The translations under genes and the position numbers were made by a program. Source: Discostella pseudostelligera (lineage: Eukaryota > Bacillariophyta > Thalassiosirophyceae > Thalassiosirales > Thalassiosiraceae). Taken from it: a stretch of 12,896 nucleotides of DNA. The stretch is taken from assembly GCA_036940085.1 (NCBI GenBank), contig JALLBK010001310.1, positions 1-12,896 on the forward strand, written 5' to 3'. The notes beneath the pieces were generated by a model. That model was not told where the DNA came from and ran no database searches. It worked only from the letters and a program-made list of their open reading frames with translations. Positions within the stretch are counted from its first letter, which is position 1. Every line of letters starts with the position of its first letter. Positions 1-6,806 of this stretch are shown here, piece by piece.

Positions 1-651
1 AAACTCAAAAAGTCTGCAGGTCTTGGAGTTGCCTCACATTACAACTTTGGAAATGTCAAAACCAAGCAAGTGAATGGACAAACCGTTCGCGAGGATGGAT
101 TACCAAACAATCCACTCTATTTTCCCTTCGTCAAGGAAGGGGCCTATGATCCAGCTAAGGCGGCTGCCAGTAAATTTGGTAGTGGAAAGGTGATAAAACG
201 CAATTTTGATGACTGTAATTCGGATAACGGTAGTGGAGAAAGTAGTGATGACGAAGCGAACAAGAAATGTGCATCGGAGAAATCTAGTAAGAAGCGTAAG
301 CGCGATGATGTGAAGGAGAAGGTAAAAGAAAAGAAGGCCGAGAAGCGGGCTCTTAAGATAGAGGCCAAGCGACAAGCAAAACTGGAAGCTAAGAGGCAGT
401 TGAAGCTGGAGGCCAAACGGCGAGCGAAGCGGGAAGAGAAGCAGAAGCTTGCTAGAATGAATACAGAGCTACATTCAAATACAACAAAGAATGCTCTTGA
501 AAAGGTAAAGGAAAAGAAGTCAAAGAAGAAGAAACAAAAATGTGAAAAGGGGAATGGCGATGATGCAGCGGAAGACACAAAGATAACGACGGTACAGCTA
601 GAAAAGAAGGAGAAGAAGAAAAAGTCCAAAAAGAATAAGAAAGAAGATTAA
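1..651 (+). CDS. Lysine-rich, probably nucleolar protein (3' part; possible G-patch protein)
   Basis: The frame is open from the left edge of the window, so the true start lies outside; the stop is TAA at 649-651. The visible 216 residues start with KLKKSAGLGV, which resembles the end of a G-patch domain (glycine-rich RNA-binding module), then a short region with PNNPLYFPFVKEG. From about residue 50 the chain is an acidic Ser/Asp stretch followed by a long, very basic tail with repeated EAKRQ/EAKRR units (likely a charged single helix) and several KKKK-type clusters that would act as nuclear or nucleolar localisation signals. Tails like this are common in ribosome-biogenesis factors such as GPATCH4, but they are low-complexity and prove little. 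I do not recognise the protein with certainty. Its 3' end faces the R-SNARE gene tail to tail, with 58 bp between the stops. Confidence 0.75.
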   Translation, partial: KLKKSAGLGVASHYNFGNVKTKQVNGQTVREDGLPNNPLYFPFVKEGAYDPAKAAASKFGSGKVIKRNFDDCNSDNGSGESSDDEANKKCASEKSSKKRKRDDVKEKVKEKKAEKRALKIEAKRQAKLEAKRQLKLEAKRRAKREEKQKLARMNTELHSNTTKNALEKVKEKKSKKKKQKCEKGNGDDAAEDTKITTVQLEKKEKKKKSKKNKKED

Positions 652-709
652 TTTGTGGGTAGAAGAATCGATCGACGATTGAAATTGGCAACAATACAAC
701 GTAACATCT

Positions 710-1873
710 CTATTTTACAAATTTCATCGCCACGCTCCCACGACTCGAATGATGGGCTTTGCACTTATGATAATCAAATCCACAAAATAATGCTGACACA
801 ATATATCTGGAGAAAGCAAAACGGAGTGAGGAATAATGCAACGAGAGAACCAAGCCGACACGCTCGGCTCAAGTATGAATAGTCACGCAATTGTTACTCA
901 CATGAGAAACACAATTCCCCCTCCCCAACACATCATCGACCTAACATTCTTCCACCACATTGCCTGCCGCAATTTTCGCGAACTACTCTCAAACCGAAAC
1001 GCCTGTTGATTCAATCTATCCGTCTTATCTACTAACAATTCAATCTTCTCCCCCCGTTCCAATACCTTTTCAATATTCTGTACCATAACTTCCTTCACAT
1101 CCTCAATTTGATTTTTCACCGCGGATATGGAATCGACATTACTTCCAGCGGTATTGTAATAGTCCATTCGATCTTGTATAACTTTTGAGAATTCTTCGTT
1201 TAAACTAAAGGCAATAGCGCGTTGGGGAATATCCAAGCCATATTTTTGGGTGAACATAGTTTGGATTTCGCTAAGGAAGGCAAAGGGGATACGATGTCGA
1301 TGTTGTTCGTCGGACATGCAAAGGAAGCAGATGCCACCTTCTACGACATAGTGAAACTGTTATTAATGTAAGATGAAAAAATATGAGTAATGAGAGGAGA
1401 CGAGGGTGAAGTTGGGGAGGCAATCGTAGGCGTAAGCAGGAGGGGAGATGATGTGAACCACCCAACACCCACCAAAGAGTAGATGCAACTTACCACATAT
1501 TCATCGTAAACATAAGTCATTCGTCCATCTACGGGCGGTATTTTCGATAGTAGGACTCTTGTCACGGTGGGGAAATTTCCTGTTGCTGGTGGGGAGGCAA
1601 AACATGAGAAACATTGAGTGGCAATTGCAGCGGCGGACGATGTGTTAATAAATTAAGAGCAATAAATTGGCTGGGCATCAACCCACCCCACGCTAGCCTC
1701 GAGACGGCATCATGTGGGAAGGAGGTCACATACTAATGCGCCTACGCCAAAGCCGCTCAACGAAGCCACGCCATGTGCAAATGGAAACTCGGAACTCGGA
1801 ACTCACCAGACGTCGCGGTATGCTCAGCAAGCACCGTCCGCTGACGCGAAACGAGGGCATAGACTATGGTCAT
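710..1873 (-). CDS. VAMP7-like longin R-SNARE (four exons)
   Basis: R-SNARE that would sit on vesicles or endolysosomal membranes and drive fusion by pairing with Q-SNAREs. I rebuilt it as exons 1873-1807, 1585-1494, 1356-902 and 806-710 (reading down the minus strand), 236 residues plus TAG. All introns are GT-AG (221, 137 and 95 nt), with donors GTGAGT, GTAAGT, GTGAGT, and phases match. Residues 1-120 form the longin domain (start MTIVYALVSRQRTVLAEH; later FHYVVEGGICFLC). The SNARE motif spans about 128-186, with the zero-layer arginine at about 154 in ERGEK. The membrane segment (about 194-219) is split by intron 3; exon 4 supplies IYIVSALFCGFDYHKC, close to the VAMP7 tail. Reading through intron 3 gives a false early stop at 898-900. 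The length is near that of animal VAMP7 (220). It shares a presumed promoter with the divergent TRAPPC2L-like gene. The family call is strong; exact paralogue not determined. Confidence 0.93.
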
Positions 1874-2341
1874 ATTGATATTGTTAAAGACTGTTGGCAA
1901 GGATAATGGAAACGATGCGTCAACGGCAGTGGAGAGTTCGATGCTTGTCTACTACCGTTGTCATGGCCATGGTTGTTTTGGTTTTGGGTTTTGGACTTCG
2001 ACAGACGGCGAGCGATGAGCGATGAAGTGCTGAGAACCCAATCTCCCGCCAAATCTTTGCCACGTGTAAATGAAAATAAAGCTAAGTAGGAGTCGAGTCG
2101 TCAATCAGGAGTCCTGCCCACGTGTAGCAGTCTCCCGCCAAATCGCTGCCACGTGTAAGCAACCTCCCGCCAAATCACTGCTACGTGGCCGTTTGCAGAG
2201 AGTCGAGTCAACGAAATACCGTCGCCATCGCCGCCGCAGCAACTCTCCATCTCTAAACTCCACCTCCGCCGCCTCCGCCGCTATCAGAGAGGATACTTCA
2301 GTACTCCTACCCTCGTCCATGATACTATTGCCGTCGCCAGC
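1874..2341. promoter_or_regulatory. Shared divergent promoter region of the R-SNARE and TRAPPC2L-like genes
   Basis: This 468-bp stretch separates two start codons that point away from each other, so it should hold the promoters and 5' leaders of both. No convincing coding sequence was found. Its right part (about 2042-2190) carries three composite E2F/E-box units, described separately, plus a lone CACGTG at 2119-2124 and two copies of AGTCGAGTC (2091-2099 and 2201-2209). From 2220 to 2341 it becomes rich in CCGCC/CTCC pyrimidine tracts, probably the leader of the plus-strand gene. No TATA box stands out. That the region controls both genes is inferred from position only. Confidence 0.6.
2042..2190. 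promoter_or_regulatory. Three composite E2F-like plus E-box/G-box elements
   Basis: TCCCGCCAAA (the reverse of TTTGGCGGGA, a textbook E2F/DP site) occurs three times: 2044-2053, 2133-2142 and 2165-2174. Each is followed, start to start exactly 17 bp later, by an ACGTG box: CACGTG at 2061-2066, CACGTG at 2150-2155 and TACGTG at 2182-2187. The flanks are also conserved: YCTCCCGCCAAATC-N4-GCYACGTG. Unit starts are 89 and 32 bp apart. A fourth CACGTG at 2119-2124 has similar flanks (CTGCCCACGTGTAGCAG) but no E2F core and may be a decayed unit. E2F/DP sites and bHLH/bZIP boxes are known classes; joint binding here is inference. Confidence 0.65.
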
Positions 2342-3261
2342 ATGTCCCTCACCGCCCTCGCCGTGATCAGCCGCCATGGCACACCTCTCTACCTCCATGA
2401 CTACGCCAGTATTAATGATCCTCACCATCTCTTGAAATTCGACGACGATGACAATGACATTGACGACATTATGCTGTTTGGTGATGACGACGACGACAAC
2501 GAACATGGGGCGGGTGTGACTACAAAGTCCACATCTGCCAAACAAAGACAAGAATGGCCATGCCGACTTAAATATCAATTTATATTGCATTCGGTATGTG
2601 AACGATTACAGGAAATCTTGGAGGAGAATATGGGGAAGGCGCCGCCGTCGGGTGGAGCGATGGGGATTATGGATGCATGTTGGGTGGGATTTGTTTGTTC
2701 GTCGGATAATTTGAGAGCGTATGGTGAGTTGTGTGAATGTTTGTGCAAGAAATGTTGTTGCTTCTGTAATAAGATATTGAGTTACGCATGCACATGATGT
2801 GATAACACTCACTGAAACCGTTGATCATATCTTGTGCATGCTCTCATCCCTACTCCCTTGGCAACAAATCTTGGACTGTATGTCATTCATATTAGGATAC
2901 GTCACGACGAATATGAGATATATCACTCTAGTTGAGGATTCAATTGAGAATGTACAAGTTCTAAAATCGCGTGATAGCGAACTTTGCCTGTTGATGGTAA
3001 GTTCGTAATCGTCATGCTCAAATTTACAAAGAATCATGCATCGATGCTCATATTTGCCTTACCTGCTCAACTCACATCACCTCCTCAAATCTCCCAAAAA
3101 TTTGTGTTGGTTTCTTTTACTGTGTTGTTCAGTCCAACATTCATTGCTTGTACACAGAAAGTTTACTCAACCCTTTCACATCGATAGATTCGTCAAAAAT
3201 ATCTTCGAAGCGATTTGACTCAAGGGTGATGAGTTTGGTACAACAATATAATGGGTGTTGA
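2342..3261 (+). CDS. TRAPPC2L-like TRAPP complex subunit (three exons)
   Basis: Small longin-fold subunit of the TRAPP tethering and Rab-GEF complexes at the Golgi. Exons are 2342-2723, 2896-2996 and 3133-3261, giving 203 residues plus TGA. Introns (172 and 136 nt) use GTGAGT/TTAG and GTAAGT/TCAG, and the phases fit. Exon 1 begins MSLTALAVISRHGTPLYL, like the first strands of TRAPPC2L, and ends SDNLRAYG. Exon 2 continues GYVTTNMRYITLVED and KSRDSEL. Exon 3 gives HCLYTESLLNPFTSID and ends KRFDSRVMSLVQQYNGC, matching the family's last helix and NPF pattern. It is about 60 residues longer than the human protein, mainly through an Asp-rich insert at residues 34-55 (two DDDD runs) and a Ser/Lys linker. 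The stop lies inside the first copy of the 72-bp duplication, so the coding sequence is intact. Assignment to TRAPPC2L over TRAPPC2 rests on the start and YG-YVT pattern. Confidence 0.87.
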
Positions 3262-3345
3262 GCGATAGGGATNATCTTCGAAGCGATTTGACTCAAGGGT
3301 GATGAGTTTGGTACAACAATATAATGGGTGTTGAGCGATAGGGAT
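3201..3345. repeat. 72-bp exact direct duplication around a single N (likely assembly join)
   Basis: Bases 3201-3272 and 3274-3345 are identical as far as I can read, separated only by the ambiguous base at 3273. The first copy contains the last 61 coding bases of the TRAPPC2L-like gene plus 11 bases of 3' flank; the second copy adds nothing to the protein. Two contig ends that overlap by 72 bp but were joined with one N would give exactly this picture. A true tandem duplication is possible but would not explain the N sitting precisely at the junction. Confidence 0.85.
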
Positions 3346-3885
3346 GATGCAATGATTGTTGTATGCAGGAAACGGAAATGTTTGAGGTTGGATGCGGATT
3401 GATGTTGATGTGACGACAGCTTGCAAGTTTTGCATCCAACAACAGCTTGCATCCGCTTAGACCGACACGATGAACAACTTTGTGCACTGAAAGGAAGTGA
3501 GAATGGTTGAGATAATCCATTCAGAATAGTTTTACACAAAACCGATTCGCTGAAGGATCGCCTCCGAGTTTCGTGATGCAAGTCACCCCCCTCGACTCGT
3601 CGACGGAGCTCTAATCTAGATACAACACTCTCTTCAGCCCTACAAGTGTTAAATCTACTTAATATTCATTACTTTTTCTATTTTTTTTGTTCACACTAAT
3701 GTACTTCAGTGCAGATACTTTTCTAGATTTTTGTGATATTTTTTCATGATGTATGAGAGAAGACGCAGCGGACTCATGGGAGGGATGAGTCAAAATCAAC
3801 ACAATATGCAAACGGATTGATCCCGATAAACCTAACACTAATACTCTTGCAAGTGAGATCATATCTTGCCGTTCTCGATGCATAT
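3262..3885. other. Non-coding stretch between two convergent genes
   Basis: This covers the 3' side of the TRAPPC2L-like gene and the 3' side of the PAM2 gene. It includes the second copy of the 72-bp duplication. The sequence ACAGCTTGCA occurs twice about 30 bp apart (near 3416 and 3445), and a T-rich run lies at 3672-3690, possibly linked to 3' end formation. Open frames here are short or cross the N and show no family features. I see no gene. Confidence 0.6.
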
Positions 3886-4575
3886 CTAGTAATGTTTCCT
3901 AGGCTGTTGGATTGGTGCTCGATGACCATGCAATCCCTTGGCATTCTTTGGAACACCCGAGGATGCACCATGTACCCTACTCTCGACCTTGCGAGGCCTC
4001 ATCTCAAAGTTCCGCGGAGCATACATTACCAATGTTGTTGGGGCCTCGGTCTCAGAGCCACTCACTGAGTGTGTACCACTTTCCTGATGACGTGCTTTGG
4101 CAGGATGGGGCCTACCAATGAGACCATCCTCACGGCGAGCCACCCAACGTTTCTTGTACCCCGCAAAGGACGAGCGGGCTGCCATATCGCATTCATCGAG
4201 GTAGGAGAGCCATGCCATGGTTTCGACGAATTCGTCAGCTGCTTCCATTTCAGCTACCTAATATGTGATTATTGAAGTTGGGCGGTGCATGAGACGCAAC
4301 TGAAAATGTGGACGAATACGATGACATAGGTAGATGCATGTCGCTGCATAAGTTTATGTGTAGGGCACACAGATGCAAAGAAACAAACACCAAAAACACA
4401 TCAGACATACCTCCTCCGCACTAGGCGGGAAAAGTTCGTCAATTGCCTCGTCCGAAATAAGCCGAATAACGTCATGATCCGGATGACTGCCATAAAAGAC
4501 ACTGGATGGAACGCCGTCATTGAAGATGGCGAATTCCATGGGTTCGAAGGGTTGTGCTAGAGGAGAAAGGAACAT
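3886..4575 (-). CDS. Small PAM2-motif protein, ERD15/Paip2-like in layout (two exons)
   Basis: Exons 4575-4411 and 4257-3886 give 178 residues plus TAG; the 153-nt intron runs from GTATGT to TTAG in phase 0. The start has A at -3. Residues 3-12 read LSPLAQPFEP, which fits the PAM2 pattern L-N-P-x-A-x-x-F-x-P at every fixed position except Asn to Ser. PAM2 peptides bind the MLLE domain of poly(A)-binding protein. An acidic segment follows (residues about 36-75, including IDELFPPSAEE across the splice and ADEFVETMAWLSYLDE), predicted helical. The C-terminal half is basic and low in hydrophobic residues, likely disordered. An N-terminal PAM2 plus acidic helix in a short protein recalls plant ERD15/CID and animal Paip2, so a role in poly(A)-binding protein regulation is inferred. 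No enzymatic domain is visible. It is transcribed away from the metallopeptidase gene. Confidence 0.68.
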
Positions 4576-5015
4576 GGTCTACGTCTACTGCTACTAATCT
4601 GATGCCGATTGCCGAGGTTGCCGGTGGATTGAATTGAATAATGATCGTGCTAAGAGCTCAGAAGATTTGACATCGACAGGAGGAGGTGGTCCGTCAAAGA
4701 TATTTCATGTCATCATCGTCCTCGTGAGGATCGGGGACGGTGTCATCAATCATCAAGCGCGTGTCATTGTCATGACGCCGAAGCTTCGATCGTGGACGGA
4801 AGAAGCAAAGGCAGAATTTGTATCGCTAATAATAATTCACTAATGTGGCATTCGACTGACGTCATCATCATCGCTGATAAGGCTGATCTATGATCTCTCC
4901 AAAAGATTTTTGGCGCGACGCAGAACAGCCCTCCCCTTCGGCTTGGTCTTTCCTTCACGCTTGCCGCTTGCCTATCTTCTTGCATGCCGGCCGAATGCCG
5001 CCGATACCACAAACC
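4576..5015. promoter_or_regulatory. Shared divergent promoter region of the PAM2 and metallopeptidase genes
   Basis: This 440-bp gap lies between two start codons on opposite strands. A 69-codon open frame at 4634-4843 has no recognisable features. The notable element is the TGACGTCA palindrome at 4857-4864. The part from 4890 to 5015 stays open in frame with the metallopeptidase and could be an N-terminal extension if a weaker upstream ATG is used. Confidence 0.5.
4857..4864. promoter_or_regulatory. Perfect CRE/bZIP palindrome TGACGTCA
   Basis: TGACGTCA is the full palindromic binding site of CREB/ATF-type bZIP factors. In the diatom Phaeodactylum, TGACGT/ACGTCA half-sites act as CO2- and cAMP-responsive elements upstream of a carbonic anhydrase gene. 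Here it lies 159 bp upstream of the chosen metallopeptidase start and 282 bp upstream of the PAM2 gene start. An 8-bp match can occur by chance, so function is only suggested. Confidence 0.45.
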
Positions 5016-6728
5016 ATGGCCATGGTGTCCGTTCTCTGCCCCTGCCTCCCAGCGTCTTCTTCCATGCAATACAATATGAAACGACGGAGAGCACCATGTT
5101 ATGATGCGCTCGCCTTCATCGGCGTTGCCGCCATCACCAATATCTCGTTTGTGGATGCAACCTTGAAATACGAAGACTACAATTTACGGGTCCGCCGTGG
5201 TCATGACAACGACCTCCACTATTTATTCGACAATGGCAACAAGTTGCTTGCTCCCATCGTCCAGGCGAACCCTCACCATTTCAGAACATTACATCATCGC
5301 TCTACTTTGGGAGTATGCACCAGCCCTCTCGTTACTTGGACCACCGAAAAAGTTCGTGACATGGGATACAATGTCTATCAAACCCTATACGAAAACAAAA
5401 TTTTACAAATGAGTTTCATTTACAAACATTATATTGACAAGAAGGAAGGATCGGAATTCTTCGTGAGCGATCAACAAACGAATGAGCTTCAAAGTCGTCA
5501 TCGTGATAACATCGCTTTTTGGGAATCGGCCGACATTGACTCTCTTATTGTCAACGATATTGTGCTACTGTCGATGCATGGATCATCGTTGAAGGATAAG
5601 AACAATCTCATTCCGACAATAATGCACATATTTGACTTTGATGATATGAGCGAAGTCCTGGCGTTTGCAAATGAGGTACAATACTTGATACAGCAATTAC
5701 CTGGTGGGTACGAGAATCCATTACTAACCATGAATGCCATTGCCACTAGCTCTGATGATGCCCCGTCAAGTCATGTCAAAGATTCCATCATTATTGGAGA
5801 TGGCGTATTGCAATTCTTGTATGATTCCGGATTAGAAACCAGTGGTCCAGACTTTGTACATGCGCACGAATTCGGGCATCATGTACAGTTTCAGATAGAT
5901 ATGACTATCCCACCCGGTAGTTCCTACATCAATGATGATCGACGAAAGGAGTTGATGGCCGATGCTATTAGTGGATACTTTTTAGCACATGATGAGGGCG
6001 GGAATATGCGTCCCGAAGAGATTGGTACCTTCCATGAAACGGCATTTTCAACGGGAGATTGTAGTGTGGAGGATAATGATGATCATCATGGTACGCCGCC
6101 GCAACGACAGTGTGCAGCTATTTGGGGTGCTTCACTTGCTGCTTCTCTGGATGATGATGACGACGATGATGGCAGTGGCAATAGTGCACCGATATTGGAT
6201 CCCCAACTGTTTGTGGATAAGTTCAATGACGCGTACGAGGATATCTTAAATTTGGATACAAACACATGCGCCTTAACATTGGAGAAGGATGAGGCGACAT
6301 CATCTTTAGTTGAAGACCCACCACCGGTGCAAGAGGCGGGGGTAGCCGGCGAACAACAACTAGATGTAGTGTATAGGGAAGAGGGTGACTCCATGACACA
6401 ATCTCCGACTATTATTCCTCCAAATATTAATTTATCGTGGGAATCACGAGAGAAGCTAGACTCGAAATCTGCGCTACCGTATCAGTATTCTTCCAAAGGA
6501 GAGACACAGGAAGAAAGCACTAATCCCTTCGGTTATTTTAGAGATCGAGGATCGTCGCCCGAAGAAACAAAGCAAGTTTATATGAATGAATATGAGGAGC
6601 ATGAGTGTGACTTGCCATGGGTGTACTGTTACTACACCTCTGACGGTGCACGGAGTGCGTCTATTTCTGGGTTGACAGTCACCACTTTTCTAGCAATAAC
6701 TGTTGCTCTTTTCATTGTTAAGAATTGA
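5016..6728 (+). CDS. Membrane-anchored zinc metallopeptidase, YpfJ-like (HEFGH)
   Basis: Predicted extracytoplasmic zinc protease. Counting from the chosen start (570 residues), HEFGH at 284-288 is the zinc-binding HExxH motif in the context HAHEFGHHVQ. KELMADAISGYF (311-322) supplies a likely third ligand, as in ELQAD of the bacterial neutral zinc metallopeptidase family (Pfam PF04228, YpfJ). HHGTPPQRQCAAIWG (357-371) matches that family's HG-x-x-x-QR-x-x-W signature. KRRR before a hydrophobic stretch ending SFVDA (about 23-48) looks like a signal peptide, and residues 548-568 form a C-terminal hydrophobic segment with almost no tail, so a single-span or GPI-type anchor is likely. An Asp run at 379-385 follows the catalytic part, then an acidic linker. 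Start: the ATG at 5016 has a strong context (AAACCATGG), but 5076 would give the cleanest signal peptide, and the frame is open to an ATG at 4890. No intron was seen. Confidence 0.82.
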   Translation: MAMVSVLCPCLPASSSMQYNMKRRRAPCYDALAFIGVAAITNISFVDATLKYEDYNLRVRRGHDNDLHYLFDNGNKLLAPIVQANPHHFRTLHHRSTLGVCTSPLVTWTTEKVRDMGYNVYQTLYENKILQMSFIYKHYIDKKEGSEFFVSDQQTNELQSRHRDNIAFWESADIDSLIVNDIVLLSMHGSSLKDKNNLIPTIMHIFDFDDMSEVLAFANEVQYLIQQLPGGYENPLLTMNAIATSSDDAPSSHVKDSIIIGDGVLQFLYDSGLETSGPDFVHAHEFGHHVQFQIDMTIPPGSSYINDDRRKELMADAISGYFLAHDEGGNMRPEEIGTFHETAFSTGDCSVEDNDDHHGTPPQRQCAAIWGASLAASLDDDDDDDGSGNSAPILDPQLFVDKFNDAYEDILNLDTNTCALTLEKDEATSSLVEDPPPVQEAGVAGEQQLDVVYREEGDSMTQSPTIIPPNINLSWESREKLDSKSALPYQYSSKGETQEESTNPFGYFRDRGSSPEETKQVYMNEYEEHECDLPWVYCYYTSDGARSASISGLTVTTFLAITVALFIVKN

Positions 6729-6806
6729 GTGAGGATCTCTAAAGTAACATCAATTAACATGTAAACAAATATTCTCGACATAAGTAGTTCAATTCGAACT
6801 CTAGTC

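Noticed and set aside
144..629. Long minus-strand open frame opposite the lysine-rich gene
   Set aside because: It is Phe/Ser-rich only because it is the complement of the Lys/Glu-rich repeats; the plus frame has the coherent composition and runs from the window edge.
2042..2190. E2F/E-box array considered as a CRISPR-like or transposon terminal repeat
   Set aside because: Only three units with unequal spacing, no spacers of even length, no coding sequence of a mobile element and no target-site duplication.
2105..2590. 161-codon minus-strand frame over the TRAPPC2L promoter and first exon
   Set aside because: It is antisense to a well-supported exon and to the E2F/E-box array and shows no family features.
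2799..3008. Separate small gene starting inside TRAPPC2L intron 1
   Set aside because: The second half of this frame is exon 2 of the TRAPPC2L-like gene, with a good acceptor at 2895 and a donor at 2997; the first part is intron.
3141..3581. Minus-strand frame of 146 codons crossing the N
   Set aside because: It is kept open only by the duplicated segment and the ambiguous base, and overlaps the last TRAPPC2L exon on the other strand.
4634..4843. 69-codon plus-strand frame in the divergent promoter
   Set aside because: Short, poor start context, no motif and no splice partner that extends it sensibly.
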